NCBI RefSeq assembly: GCF_023169945.1
Contig: NZ_AP025591.1
Coordinates: forward strand, 2,626,501-2,690,500
Source: Anaeromyxobacter oryzae
GTDB lineage: Bacteria > Myxococcota > Myxococcia > Myxococcales > Anaeromyxobacteraceae
Length of the DNA stretch: 64,000 nucleotides
Reading direction: 5' to 3'
The translations under genes and the position numbers were made by a program. Positions 8,737 through 17,849 of this stretch are shown here, in pieces. The notes beneath the pieces are model-generated. The model saw only the letters and a program-made list of their open reading frames with translations, was not told the DNA's origin and made no database searches. Each line of letters begins with the position of its first letter. Positions within the stretch are counted from its first letter, which is position 1.

Positions 8737-10221
8737 TCACCCCTCGTCCTCGGACACCCGCCGCCGCACGACGTCGCGCACCGCACCGTCCGGCCCGCGC
8801 ACCGTCACGACGAGCGGCAGCTCGCCGGGGAGCGCGTGCGACGCGCACGCGTTGCAGGGGTCGTAAGCGCGGAACGCCATCTCGAGCAGGTTCAGGAGGC
8901 CGTCGTCCACCTTCCCGCCCTTCACGAGCCCGCGCGCCGCCTTGCGCACCGAGATCTGCACGGGCGCGGCGTTGTGCTGCGAGGCGACCACGAGGTTCAC
9001 CGCGGTGAGCATCCCGTCGGCGTCGGTCGCGTAGTGGTGGAAGAGCGTGCCGCGCGGCGCCTCGACGGCGCCGACGCCCTCGGCCGGGCCCGCGAGCGGC
9101 GCCGGCACGATCCGGACCTCGGGCTCGGCGAGGTCGGGATCGTTCGCGAGGAGCTGCACCATCTCCGCCGCCTGGAGCGCCTCGACGAGCCGCGCCCAGT
9201 GGAACGCCAGCGTCTGGTGCGCGGGCCAGCCGAGCATCTCGAAGAGCCGCTGCCGCTCGGTCTCGGCGCGCGGCGTCGCCATCGCCTTCGCGACGTTGAG
9301 CCGCGCGAGCGGGCCGACGCGGTAGATCCCGCTCCCGCTGCCCTCGGTGAACCCCTTCCAGCCCTTGTCCGCGAGGTAGGTGAGCTTCGCGTACGTCCAC
9401 GGCTCGACCCGCTCCGCGACGTGCGCGAGGTAGTCGCGCGGGTCGAACAGCGCGAGCTCGTTCCCGGCGGGATCCACGACCCGGATCCGCCCGTCGAGGA
9501 ACGCGACGCGCCCCGCCTCGTCCACCATCCCCATGGAGTGGCAGCGGACCCGGAACACCTCGCTCGAGATCGCGGCCGCGTACTCCGCGTTCCCGAGCAC
9601 CGCCGCCCGGAACGACTCGAGCGTATCGACCGCGAACTGGACGAGCCGCGGGGCGGCGTCGCGCGCGCGCCCCACCGTCTCGGCGTCGACCGCCTTCGAT
9701 ATCCCGCCGGGGAGCGCGAAGACCGGGTGCACGGTCCGCCCCGCGAGCGCGGCCATGAGATCCCGCGCCTCCTTGCGGACGGAGAGGATGCGCTTCCCGA
9801 GGTCCTGCCCGACCCGCGCGAGCACGCCGAGGAGGCTCCGCATCGGCGCGGGCGCCTTCGGGCCGGCGTAGAAGTCCGGCCCGCCCATGTACCAGTAGTG
9901 GAGGAGGTGGTCCTCGAAGACGAACAGGTTGTAGTAGAGCGCCTGCGCGCGGCGCGCGGCGACGGGCGGCGTGACGCCGTAGAGCGCGTCGAGCGCGCGG
10001 ACCGACGCGATGTGGTGCGCCGCCGGGCAGACGCCGCACACGTGCGCGGTGAGCTGCGGCATCTCCTCGGCCGGGCGGCCCACGCAGAACCGCTCGAAGC
10101 CGCGGAGCTCAGGGACCTGCAGGTACGCGCTCGCGGCGTTGCCCTGCTCGTCGAGCAGGATCTCGATCTTCCCGTGCCCCTCGAGGCGGGTGATCGGATC
10201 GATGGTGATCCTCCTCGTCAT
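8737..10221 (-). CDS. mvhA: NiFe-hydrogenase large subunit, group 3c / MvhA-like
   Basis: 494 residues. N-terminal RITIDPITRLEGHGKIEI is the large-subunit signature. The first nickel ligands are in HVCGVCPAAHH (Cys62, Cys65), the last in DPCNACASH (Cys456, Cys459, His462), followed by a 32-residue tail for protease removal. All four nickel Cys are present, so an active site is expected. The composition and the partner genes (HdrA, MvhD, MvhG) indicate a cytoplasmic F420-non-reducing/MvhADG-type enzyme. ATG overlaps the upstream stop (ATGA at 10218-10221). It likely takes electrons from H2 toward HdrA or runs the reverse. Confidence 0.92.
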   Translation of the reverse strand: MTRRITIDPITRLEGHGKIEILLDEQGNAASAYLQVPELRGFERFCVGRPAEEMPQLTAHVCGVCPAAHHIASVRALDALYGVTPPVAARRAQALYYNLFVFEDHLLHYWYMGGPDFYAGPKAPAPMRSLLGVLARVGQDLGKRILSVRKEARDLMAALAGRTVHPVFALPGGISKAVDAETVGRARDAAPRLVQFAVDTLESFRAAVLGNAEYAAAISSEVFRVRCHSMGMVDEAGRVAFLDGRIRVVDPAGNELALFDPRDYLAHVAERVEPWTYAKLTYLADKGWKGFTEGSGSGIYRVGPLARLNVAKAMATPRAETERQRLFEMLGWPAHQTLAFHWARLVEALQAAEMVQLLANDPDLAEPEVRIVPAPLAGPAEGVGAVEAPRGTLFHHYATDADGMLTAVNLVVASQHNAAPVQISVRKAARGLVKGGKVDDGLLNLLEMAFRAYDPCNACASHALPGELPLVVTVRGPDGAVRDVVRRRVSEDEG

Positions 10222-11738
10222 TCGCCGGAGCCCTCCGCCGGCGGCGCGCCCTCGCCGCCAGGGCGCGCCACGGGCCGCACCCGCGCCGGCACGAGCCCCG
10301 CCGCGTACGAGTACCGCCAGAACGTGCCCGCCGGGTCCGGCACCGCCGCGGCGAGCGCGCGGAGGCCGTCCTCGTCGCCCTGCAGGAGCGACGCGAACCC
10401 GGAGAGCATCGCCGCGCCCCCGTCCCGCACGCCGTCGAGCGGCCCGAAGCAGCCGCGGCACGGCATCCCGACCTCGAGGCAGCCCGGCTGGCAACCCTGG
10501 CGCGTCGCGGGCCCGAGGCACACGAGTCCCTGCGCGAGGAAGCAGGCGACCGGATCGACGGCCGAGGTCGCGAAGCGCCGGAGCGCCCGCACCTCGATCC
10601 GCTCCGGCCTCGAGTCCTTCCGCGGGCACGCCTCGCACAGCGAGGCGTTCGGCGCGAGCACCGCGCCCCGCGGAGGGAGGGCGCCCGCGAGGATCCGCTC
10701 GAGCGCGCCGGAGACCACCGCCGGCGACGGCGGGCAGCCCGGGATCGTGTAGTCGACCGGGACGACCTCGGCGAGCGGCAGCGTCCGGGAGAGCAGCACG
10801 GGGAGCGACAGGTCGTGGCCGCCCGCCCGGACCGGCTGCCCGGGGAGCACCCCGTCGCCGCTCGCGATGGACGGCGCCCGCCGGTACGCGGCGTCCAGGA
10901 TCTCGTCCGGCCCGGACATGTTGCCGAGCCCGACCACGCCACCGAGGTGCGCGCACGCACCGAACGCGACGAGGGTCCGCGCCTTGCGGCGGAGGAGCTG
11001 CGCCCACTCGTCCTGCTCGGTGAGGCGCACCGCGCCGTTCACGAACGCCACGTCGATGCCGCCGTCCGGGAGCGCCTCGACGTCCTTCTTCTTGTAGTCG
11101 AGGGCGACGGGCCAGAGCACCACCTCCACCTTCTCGAGCAGGTCCGCGAAGCCGTCGCCGAGGTCGACGATCGCCTCCTCGCACCCGCCGCAGGAGGCGT
11201 TCCAGTAGAACGCGACCCTCGGCTTCCCCGCCCGCGCGGGCGGCGGCGAGGGCTGCTCGATGCCGTCGAGCCGGTGCGGCGCGAGGTGCAGCGCATCCAC
11301 GATGGCGTCGAGGGCGCGCCGGCGGTACTCGAGCGGCCCGAGGGCGCGGAGCTCCTCGGTCATCCCGGAGACGATCCCGGCGAACCGCTCGCCCTCGCTC
11401 GCGCCCGCCCACGCGATCCGGAAGCGCGCCGGCTCGATGCCCGCCTGCTCGAGCGCGCGGACCAGCACCGCGTGGCGCGCGGCGGCGCGGAGGTTCCCGT
11501 CGAGGTAGTGGCAGTCGCCGGGGTGGCAGCCGGCGACGAGCACGCCGTCGGCGCCCTCGCGGAATGCCTGGAGCACGAACGCCGGCTCGACGCGCCCGGT
11601 GCACATGACGCGCACGGTGAGGAGGCTCTGCGGGTACGCGAGCCTCGCCTGCCCCGCCTTGTCCGCGGCGGAGTACGCGCACCAGTTGCAGAGGAACGCG
11701 ACGATGCGAGGCTCGCGCCCGGTCCGATCGCCGCCCAT
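10218..11738 (-). CDS. MvhD-MvhG fusion: delta subunit plus NiFe-hydrogenase small subunit
   Basis: 506 residues in one uninterrupted frame. Residues 10-145 match MvhD/FlpD: FLCNWCAYSAAD (Cys17, Cys20), VMCTGRV (Cys46) and GCHPGDCHYLDGN (Cys71, Cys76), a [2Fe-2S] domain that links hydrogenase to HdrA. After a Pro-rich linker (about 150-171), residues 172-490 match the small subunit: FYWNASCGGCEEAI (Cys183, Cys186), FGACAHLGG, IPGCPPSP and a Cys-rich end with CFLAQGLVC, QGCQPGC and PCRGCFGP for further iron-sulfur clusters. In characterised methanogens MvhD and MvhG are separate proteins. Start ATG overlaps the HdrA stop. Confidence 0.9.
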   Translation of the reverse strand: MGGDRTGREPRIVAFLCNWCAYSAADKAGQARLAYPQSLLTVRVMCTGRVEPAFVLQAFREGADGVLVAGCHPGDCHYLDGNLRAAARHAVLVRALEQAGIEPARFRIAWAGASEGERFAGIVSGMTEELRALGPLEYRRRALDAIVDALHLAPHRLDGIEQPSPPPARAGKPRVAFYWNASCGGCEEAIVDLGDGFADLLEKVEVVLWPVALDYKKKDVEALPDGGIDVAFVNGAVRLTEQDEWAQLLRRKARTLVAFGACAHLGGVVGLGNMSGPDEILDAAYRRAPSIASGDGVLPGQPVRAGGHDLSLPVLLSRTLPLAEVVPVDYTIPGCPPSPAVVSGALERILAGALPPRGAVLAPNASLCEACPRKDSRPERIEVRALRRFATSAVDPVACFLAQGLVCLGPATRQGCQPGCLEVGMPCRGCFGPLDGVRDGGAAMLSGFASLLQGDEDGLRALAAAVPDPAGTFWRYSYAAGLVPARVRPVARPGGEGAPPAEGSGE

Positions 11739-13708
11739 CACGCGCCGCCGGCCGCGAGGAGCGCCGAGATCTCCGCCTCGATCTGCGCCCGGGTGTAATG
11801 GCGAGCGCTCGCCGCGCCGGTCGGGCAGGCGGCCGCGCAGGTGCCGCACCCGCGGCAGTGCACCGCCTCCACCTTCGCCTTCCCCACGCCGGGCTGGATC
11901 ACCACCGCCCCGAACGGACAGGCCGACGCGCAGATTCCGCAGCCGCCGCAGAGGTCCGCCTCCACGTCGACGGCGAGCGGCTCGAGCGCCTTCTTCTCTC
12001 CGGGGAGCAGGGACGAGAGCACCTGGCCCGCCGCCGCGGCGCCGTCGCGGATCGCCTGGTGGATGGTGCGCGGCCCCGCGGCGCCCCCGGCGACGTACAC
12101 GCCGCCGATCCGCGTCGCGGTGGGCTCGAAGGGGCCCGCCGCCCCGTCGAGGAAGAAGCCGGCGGCGTCCGAGTCGATCCGGAGCAGCCGCGCGAGCGCG
12201 GCGGAGCCCACCGCCGGCCGCGGCGCCGCGTGCACGACGACGAGGTCCGCGGCGTGCCGCGTCTCGATGCCGCCGGGCGCGGAGAGCCTCACCGAGAGGC
12301 CGCCCAGCACCTTCGTGACGCCGCCGTCCACGAGCGCCCCCGGGACGAGCTCGACCCCCTCCGCGGCGAGCTCGGCGGCGACGCGGGCGAGCTGCGGCGC
12401 GCGATCGAGCCCGCCCGCCACGGTCACGCGCGCGTCCGGCAGCCGCGCCTTCACGAGGTGCGCGAGCTTCAGGATCTCGCGCGCGGCCAGCTCGGCGCCG
12501 TCGTCGGTGGCCGTGGCGGCGAGCAGGATCGCCCGCGGGACCTCGCCCGCCACGCCCCGCACCGCACCCGCCGTCGGACCGTTCGGGTGGAGCATGCGCT
12601 CGAGCTGGTAGCTCGAGACGACGCCCTCCGGGCCGTCCGCGGCGCCGGGCTCGAGGCCCGTCGCGACCACGATCGCGCCCACCTCGACGCTCCGCACCGC
12701 GGGCGCCTCGTCGAGGCGGATCGCGCCGAACGCGCAGGCCGACGCGCAGAGGTCGCAGTCCGGGCCGCGCCCGCGTCCGCCGTGGTGACGGCAGGCGGCC
12801 CGGTCCACCACCGAGACGTGCGGGAGGCACCCGGCGTACGGCAGGTGGATCGCCCTGCGGGTGCCGAGGCCGCCCGCGTAGGGGTCCCGGCTCTCCGCCG
12901 GGCAGGCCTTCGCGCACTCGCCGCACCCGAGGCACGCGGCCGGATCGACGCTCCGGGGCGCGATGGCGAGCTCGACCGTGAAGCGGCCCGCCGCACCGCG
13001 GACGCGCGTCACCTCGGCCCCGGTGAGCACCTCGATGCGGTCGTCGTGAAGCACCCGATCGAGCGCCGGCTCCATGAAGCAGCTCGCGCACTCGAGGTCC
13101 GGGAAGATCTCGTCGAGCTGGTTCGCGAGGCCGCCCAGCACGAACGCGCGCTCCACCAGCACGACCTTCCGCCGCTCCTGCGCGAGCGCGAGCGCGGCGG
13201 AGATTCCCGCGGCGCCGCCGCCCACGACGAGCACGTCGGCGGAGACGTCGACCTCTCCCGGCGCGATGGGCCGCTGCAGCGCGACCCGGCGGAGCGCCGC
13301 GGAGACGAGGGCGCGGGCCCGCGCCGTCACCGCGCCGGGCTCGCCGCCGGCGATCCACTCCGCCTGCTCGCGGAGGTTCACCATCGCGAGGTGCCACGCG
13401 GACCGGCCGGCGCCCTCGAGGACGCCGCGGAAGGTGTGCTCGTGCTCGCGGGGGGAGCAGGCGCCGATGACGACGCGCTCGAGCCCCTGCTCGCGGATCC
13501 GCGCCGCGAGCCAGGCCTTCCCCTCGGGCGAGCAGAGGACGTCGTGGATGGCGACGTCGGCGGCGCCGGGCCAGCCCTCGCCCTCGGCGAGCTCGGGCAG
13601 GCGGACGACGTTCCCGAGGTTCGGCCCGCAGCGGCAGAAGTAGAGCCCGGTCCGTCCTCCGGTCCCGCGCTCCTGGGCTCCGCGCCCGCCGCTCGCCTCG
13701 TCGCTCAC
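11738..13708 (-). CDS. hdrA: HdrA-like iron-sulfur flavoprotein (heterodisulfide reductase subunit A)
   Basis: 656 residues. N-terminal LYFCRCGPNLG has the HdrA CxCGxN pattern. The Rossmann motif VLVVGGGAAGISAALALAQ (about 155) and LVERAFVLGGLANQL bind FAD. An inserted ferredoxin has CLGCGECAKACPAE and later CDLCASACAFGAI; the C-terminus has two more clusters, CGGCGICASACPFGAVV and CRGCGTCAAACPTGAAS. In methanogens and some bacteria HdrA is the flavin bifurcation subunit that contacts HdrBC and MvhD. No HdrB or HdrC gene is in the window, so the electron acceptor here is open. It overlaps the MvhD-MvhG gene by 1 base and follows the TusA-like gene by 16 bases. Confidence 0.9.
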   Translation of the reverse strand: MSDEASGGRGAQERGTGGRTGLYFCRCGPNLGNVVRLPELAEGEGWPGAADVAIHDVLCSPEGKAWLAARIREQGLERVVIGACSPREHEHTFRGVLEGAGRSAWHLAMVNLREQAEWIAGGEPGAVTARARALVSAALRRVALQRPIAPGEVDVSADVLVVGGGAAGISAALALAQERRKVVLVERAFVLGGLANQLDEIFPDLECASCFMEPALDRVLHDDRIEVLTGAEVTRVRGAAGRFTVELAIAPRSVDPAACLGCGECAKACPAESRDPYAGGLGTRRAIHLPYAGCLPHVSVVDRAACRHHGGRGRGPDCDLCASACAFGAIRLDEAPAVRSVEVGAIVVATGLEPGAADGPEGVVSSYQLERMLHPNGPTAGAVRGVAGEVPRAILLAATATDDGAELAAREILKLAHLVKARLPDARVTVAGGLDRAPQLARVAAELAAEGVELVPGALVDGGVTKVLGGLSVRLSAPGGIETRHAADLVVVHAAPRPAVGSAALARLLRIDSDAAGFFLDGAAGPFEPTATRIGGVYVAGGAAGPRTIHQAIRDGAAAAGQVLSSLLPGEKKALEPLAVDVEADLCGGCGICASACPFGAVVIQPGVGKAKVEAVHCRGCGTCAAACPTGAASARHYTRAQIEAEISALLAAGGA

Positions 13709-13724
13709 ACCGGCTGCGCCTGCG

Positions 13725-13952
13725 CTAGTACTGGATCTGGATCACGCACTTCGGGCCGTCCGCGCGGACGGACAGGAGCGTCTTCTTCCGCCGTTCGCAG
13801 AACGTGCGGATGTCCTTCTCGAACGTGGGGCAGTCCCCGATGATCTCGACCACCGTGCCGGCCGGCGTCTCCGCCGTCTCCACCGCCAGCTTCAGCACCG
13901 GCTGGGGACAGCGCATGCCGCTGCAGTCGATCTTCATGAAGTTGAGTCCCAC
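13725..13952 (-). CDS. TusA/SirA-family sulfur carrier-like protein
   Basis: 75 residues from a GTG at 13952, chosen because AGGAGA (13961-13966) lies 8 bases upstream; ATG at 13937 is an alternative. The core DCSGMRCPQPVLKL holds the family's CPxP motif (Cys15), the persulfide site in TusA. It ends DGPKCVIQIQY. These small proteins carry sulfur or act with redox enzymes. It is the first gene of the hdrA-hydrogenase operon, 16 bases before hdrA. Which sulfur donor or acceptor it serves cannot be told. Confidence 0.88.
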   Translation of the reverse strand: MGLNFMKIDCSGMRCPQPVLKLAVETAETPAGTVVEIIGDCPTFEKDIRTFCERRKKTLLSVRADGPKCVIQIQY

Positions 13953-14053
13953 TTCGCCGTTCTCCTTGGCAGCGGTGCCCGCGGGCGCGAGGCCTCGCCG
14001 GGGCGCGGTGTGTCGTTGAAGAGAGGCGTCGCCGTCACGGACGCTCGCGGTCG

Positions 14054-14082
14054 ACATTACCGGCCCGACACCGCCGCGTCAA
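14054..14082 (-). promoter_or_regulatory. Candidate sigma70-type promoter for TusA-hdrA-mvh operon
   Basis: On the minus strand TTGACG (14082-14077) and TAATGT (14059-14054) are separated by exactly 17 bases, about 100 bases upstream of the TusA-like start. Five of six -35 bases match the consensus. It would drive the hydrogenase operon. Confidence 0.5.
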
Positions 14083-14124
14083 ACGGCCAAGGGTGCGACA
14101 TCCTGTAAGGAATTCTGCGGAGCG

Positions 14125-14583
14125 CTAGTACTTGGCGTCCTCCGCCTCGATGAGGCGGTAGATCTCGGCCTCGTTGGCCGCCTTCAGGATCGCCTCGCGA
14201 AACGCCGGGTTCTTGAAGATCCGGCTGATCCGGGCGAGGGCCTTGAGGTGCGCGCCCGCGGAGTTCTCCGGCGCGAACAGCGCGAAGAACAGATGCGTGG
14301 GCTTCCCGTCGATCGCCCGGAAGTCGACGCCCGGGATCGAGCGGCCGAAGCTCGCCATCAGGCCGGGGAGGTTCGGGACCTTCCCGTGCGGGATCGCGAC
14401 GCCCTCGCCGATCCCGGTCGAGCCGAGCTTCTCGCGCTCGAGGAGCGTGTCGAGCAGCTTCTGCCCGTCCACCTTCTGGATCGCCACGAGCGGCCGGGTC
14501 AGCTCCGAGAGCACGGCCTGCCCGCTCTGCCCGGAGAGGGTTCCGATCACTGCGTCGGGCCGGAGGAACTCGACGATCTTCAT
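14125..14583 (-). CDS. ptsN: PTS IIA-Ntr-type regulatory protein
   Basis: 152 residues, one EIIA fructose/nitrogen-type domain. The phosphorylated His is His66 in GEGVAIPHGKVPNL; RPLVAIQKVDGQKLLDTLLERE precedes it, and the C-terminal helix pair is ARISRIFKNPAFREAILKA. In Proteobacteria this protein ends the nitrogen phosphotransferase chain and affects potassium, nitrogen and envelope control. It follows hpf by 153 bases, completing the common rpoN-hpf-ptsN order. No other phosphotransferase gene is in the window. Confidence 0.92.
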   Translation of the reverse strand: MKIVEFLRPDAVIGTLSGQSGQAVLSELTRPLVAIQKVDGQKLLDTLLEREKLGSTGIGEGVAIPHGKVPNLPGLMASFGRSIPGVDFRAIDGKPTHLFFALFAPENSAGAHLKALARISRIFKNPAFREAILKAANEAEIYRLIEAEDAKY

Positions 14584-14736
14584 GGTGGACCGGCGTCAGC
14601 TAACACATGTGGCAACGCGTCGGCAAGAAGGCAAGCCGGGCTCCGAGCATGCGGCGGGCGGCTCCGCACCTGCGCGGCGCCTCGCCGCCGGGGGGCACGC
14701 GGTGGCGGGCACCCCCGGGGCGAGCGCCGCGTTCCG

Positions 14737-15294
14737 TCAGGCGCCGCGGGCCTCGATGAGCCCCACGTTCCCGTCGTCCCGGCGGTACACGACGTTGATG
14801 GCGCGGTCGTCCGCGTTCTGGAAGACGTAGAAGTTCGCGTCGAGGAGGTCGAGCTGGAGGATCGCCTCGTCGAGCGACATGGGCTTCGCCTGGAACTGCG
14901 TGCTCCTCACGACGCGGTGGCTGGGGCGCTCCGGGTGGTCGATGATGTCGATCACGTCGTGACGGACCTCGACCGCGGCGAGCTCGCTCGTGCCGGGGGC
15001 GCTCTTGTGACGGTCGTGGATCTTCTCCTTGTGCTTCTTGAGCTGCTTCTCGATCTTGTCGGCGGCCTGGTCGATGGACGCGTACATGTCCTGGGACTTC
15101 GCGGTGCCGCGGAGCAGGAAGCGCCCCGCCTTCACGGTGATCTCGGCGTGGTGATAGAGGTTCTCGACGTGCAGCACGGCGTGCGCCTCGCTCGGACGAT
15201 CGATGTAGCGCTGGACGTGCTCGACGCGGCCTTTCACGTGTGCCTTGAGGGCTTCGGTGGGGTCGAGATGCCGGAAGGTGATGTTCACCTGCAT
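14737..15294 (-). CDS. hpf: Ribosome hibernation promoting factor, long form
   Basis: 185 residues. The N-terminal domain (1-100) begins MQVNITFRHLDPTEALKAHV and contains AVLHVENLYHHAEITVKAGR, the HPF/RaiA fold that binds the 30S decoding site. A linker (about 100-125) leads to a second domain PMSLDEAILQLDLLDANFYVF to VVYRRDDGNVGLIEARG, the dimerisation domain of long HPF that forms 100S ribosome pairs. It lies between rpoN and ptsN. A hairpin and a strong -10-like hexamer sit in its 297-base leader. Confidence 0.93.
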   Translation of the reverse strand: MQVNITFRHLDPTEALKAHVKGRVEHVQRYIDRPSEAHAVLHVENLYHHAEITVKAGRFLLRGTAKSQDMYASIDQAADKIEKQLKKHKEKIHDRHKSAPGTSELAAVEVRHDVIDIIDHPERPSHRVVRSTQFQAKPMSLDEAILQLDLLDANFYVFQNADDRAINVVYRRDDGNVGLIEARGA

Positions 15295-15380
15295 GGAACC
15301 GCCTCCTCTGGAGGACCGTCGAAATGCGTCGGCCGCGGTCCGGCGGGATCTCTCCCACAGGTTCCGCGGCCGATGCCGAC

Positions 15381-15413
15381 GTTGCCGGATGGCAACATGC
15401 GCGATTCATAATA
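15381..15413 (-). promoter_or_regulatory. Leader hairpin and -10-like hexamer upstream of hpf
   Basis: The 297-base gap 15295-15591 between hpf and rpoN holds a perfect inverted repeat GTTGCC-GGAT-GGCAAC at 15381-15396 and, just upstream on the minus strand, TATTAT at 15413-15408. No good -35 was found at 16-18 bases. The hairpin lies about 87 bases from the hpf start and could be an operator or an mRNA structure. The rest of the gap shows no other recognisable feature. Confidence 0.35.
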
Positions 15414-15591
15414 GCCCAGGGGCGGTAGGATCGAGCCCGAGCGTTCGCGGAACGTGCGCTCTCTTCCGGGTGCTCGCTGCTCGCGGCGGCCGTCCGTCCC
15501 GAGGGGCTGGCGCCCGCTCGTCGCCGGCGCTACAGATCGACCGATCGCGCCCGTCGGGGCGCGCCCGGTGGCGGGACCCCGCGCCGCTGGC

Positions 15592-17097
15592 CTAGAAGTA
15601 CTTCTTCCGCTTCGAGCTCGGCAGGATCCCGAGGACCTCGCGGTACTTCGCGACGGTCCGCCGCGCGATCTCGATGTTCTGCGTCTTCAGGAGCTCGACG
15701 ATCTTCTGGTCCGAGTGCGGGTGCTTCGGATCCTCGGCGGCCACGATCTGCTTGATGTGGTTCTTGACCGCCTCGCTCGCGATCTCGTCGCCGCCCGTCT
15801 TGTTGATGGCGGAGTTGAAGAAGAACTTGAGCTCGTAGATGCCCTGCGGCGTGTGCACGTACTTGTTCGTCGTGACGCGCGAGACGGTGGACTCGTGCAT
15901 CCCGATGTCCTCGGCCACGTCGCGGAGGATGAGGGGCTTGAGGTGCGCGATGCCCTTGTCGAGGAAGTCCCGCTGGAACTTCACGATCGACTCGGTGACC
16001 TTGTAGATCGTCCGCTGCCGCTGGTGGATGGAGCGGATGAGCCACACCGCCGAGCGCAGCTTGTCCTGGATGTACTCCTTCGCCTTCCCGGCCTCGCCGT
16101 TCTTGAGCGCGGCCCGGTACATCCCGGAGATGCGGAGCTTCGAGAGGCCGTCGTCGTTCAGGACGGTCACGTACTTGTCGCCCATCTTGTGGACGTAGAC
16201 GTCGGGGGTGATGTACTGCGGCTCCTCCCCCGTGTACGCGCGGCCCGGCTTCGGCTCGAGGCGGCTGATCACCTTCACCGCCTTCACGACCTCCTCGATG
16301 GAGATCTTGAGGTCCTTCGCGATCGCGCCGTAGTTCTTCGACTCGAGGTGCTTCAGATGGCGCTCGACGATCGCGACGATCTCGGGCGTGTCCGCGTTGA
16401 TGTACCGGATCTGGAGCAGCAGGCACTCGCGGAGATCACGGGCCGCGACGCCCATCGGGTCGAACTGCTGCACCTTCTTCAGCACCTTCTCGGCGAACTC
16501 GATCCCGACGCCGGCCTCGAACGCCACGCGCACGAGCGGGTCGCGCGTCGTCGTCTCCTCGCTCTCGCCCTCGACCGCCGGCATCTTGAAGTAGCCGTCG
16601 TCGTCGAGGTTCCCGATGATGAGCATCGCGACGCGCTCCTCGTCGGGGCTGAACGCCGACAGGCGGAGCTGCCACACGAGGTGGTCGACGAGATCGGTCT
16701 TCTTCGTGAGGGTCGCCTCGTACCCCGGCAGCTCCTCGTCGGCGAGCCCGCGGTTCGACGGCGCGGTGTGGCCCTGGAGCTGGTAGTGGTCGAGGTACTG
16801 GTCCCAGTCGATCTCGTTCGCGCCCTCCTCGCCCTTCACCTCCTGGAGCTTCTCCGTCTCCTTGTGCTCGGGCTTCGCCTCGTGCTCGGCGACCTCGGCC
16901 GGGCTCTCGCCACTCTGGGTGGGCTCCTCGTCCGGCTCGTCGGCGCCCTCGAGCAGCGGGTTCTCGGTGACCTCGGTGCGGATGAGGTCGACGAGCTCCA
17001 TGCGCGAGAGCTGGAGCAGCTTGATGGCCTGCTGCAGCTGGGGTGTCATCACCAGCTGCTGCGTCATCTTGAGGTGCTGCTTCAGCTCGAGGCTCAT
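15592..17097 (-). CDS. rpoN: RNA polymerase sigma-54 factor
   Basis: 501 residues. Region I is [20 protein letters not shown] with the Gln/Leu-rich activator-contact helix and ends [17 protein letters not shown]. An acidic region II (about 50-110) follows. The core-binding region includes [11 protein letters not shown] and GYFKMPAVE, the helix-turn-helix is [20 protein letters not shown], and the RpoN box [10 protein letters not shown] is at about 478-487. It directs transcription from -24/-12 promoters with AAA+ activators. ATG overlaps the lptB stop (ATGA at 17094-17097). Confidence 0.96.
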   Translation of the reverse strand: MSLELKQHLKMTQQLVMTPQLQQAIKLLQLSRMELVDLIRTEVTENPLLEGADEPDEEPTQSGESPAEVAEHEAKPEHKETEKLQEVKGEEGANEIDWDQYLDHYQLQGHTAPSNRGLADEELPGYEATLTKKTDLVDHLVWQLRLSAFSPDEERVAMLIIGNLDDDGYFKMPAVEGESEETTTRDPLVRVAFEAGVGIEFAEKVLKKVQQFDPMGVAARDLRECLLLQIRYINADTPEIVAIVERHLKHLESKNYGAIAKDLKISIEEVVKAVKVISRLEPKPGRAYTGEEPQYITPDVYVHKMGDKYVTVLNDDGLSKLRISGMYRAALKNGEAGKAKEYIQDKLRSAVWLIRSIHQRQRTIYKVTESIVKFQRDFLDKGIAHLKPLILRDVAEDIGMHESTVSRVTTNKYVHTPQGIYELKFFFNSAINKTGGDEIASEAVKNHIKQIVAAEDPKHPHSDQKIVELLKTQNIEIARRTVAKYREVLGILPSSKRKKYF

Positions 17098-17849
17098 CGC
17101 TGCTCCAGGACGTGTGGTTCGTCCAGCCTGAACTTCTCGCCGAGGTAGACGGCGCGCGCCTTCGGGCTCGCCGCGATCTCGGCGGGCGTCCCCGCCTCGA
17201 GGATCGACCCCGAGGAGAGGATGTACGCCCGGTTGCAGATGCCGAGCGCCTCGCGGACCGCGTGGTCCGTGATGAGGACGCCGATCCCGCGATCGCGGAG
17301 CGAGCCGATGAGGCGCTGCAGCTCGCCGACGGCGATGGGATCGACGCCCGCGAAGGGCTCGTCGAAGAGGATGTACTTCGGGTTCGAGAGGAGGCTCCGC
17401 GCCACCTCGGCCCGCCGCCGCTCGCCGCCCGAGAGCTGCTCGCCGAGGCTCCCCGCCACCTTCTCGAGGCGGAACTCGGCGATGAGCGCGTCGGCCCGGT
17501 GGTTCCGCTCGGCGCGCGACACGCCGAGCGCCTCGAGCACGCCCACGAAGTTCTCGCGGACCGTGAGCTTCCGGAAGATCGAGGCCTCCTGCGGCAGGTA
17601 CCCCACGCCGAGGCGGGCGCGGCGGTGCATCGGGAGCTTCGTGAGCTCGTGGTTCCCGAGGTTCACGCGGCCGCGATCCGGGACCACGAGCCCGACCACC
17701 ATGTTGAACGACGTGGTCTTGCCGGCGCCGTTCGGGCCGAGGAGCCCCACCACCTCGCCGGGCGCGACGTGGAACGAGACGCCGTCCACCACCCGGCGGC
17801 CGCGGTAGCTCTTCACGAGCCCCTCGGCGCGGAGGAGCGTGCCGGTCAC
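17094..17849 (-). CDS. lptB: LPS export ABC transporter ATPase
   Basis: 251 residues from GTG at 17849, which overlaps the lptA stop (GTGA). Walker A is [16 protein letters not shown], signature [19 protein letters not shown], Walker [20 protein letters not shown] and H-loop [11 protein letters not shown], all typical of LptB, including the [10 protein letters not shown] form. LptB2FG drives LPS extraction from the inner membrane. lptF and lptG are not in the window. The C-terminus ([14 protein letters not shown]) is slightly longer than in E. coli. Operon order lptC-lptA-lptB-rpoN is preserved. Confidence 0.95.
   Translation of the reverse strand: MTGTLLRAEGLVKSYRGRRVVDGVSFHVAPGEVVGLLGPNGAGKTTSFNMVVGLVVPDRGRVNLGNHELTKLPMHRRARLGVGYLPQEASIFRKLTVRENFVGVLEALGVSRAERNHRADALIAEFRLEKVAGSLGEQLSGGERRRAEVARSLLSNPKYILFDEPFAGVDPIAVGELQRLIGSLRDRGIGVLITDHAVREALGICNRAYILSSGSILEAGTPAEIAASPKARAVYLGEKFRLDEPHVLEQR

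Noticed and set aside
14612..14627. Possible sigma-54 promoter (TGGCAACGCGTCGGCA)
   Set aside because: GG and GC are correctly spaced, but the TT of the -12 box is missing and no plus-strand gene follows.
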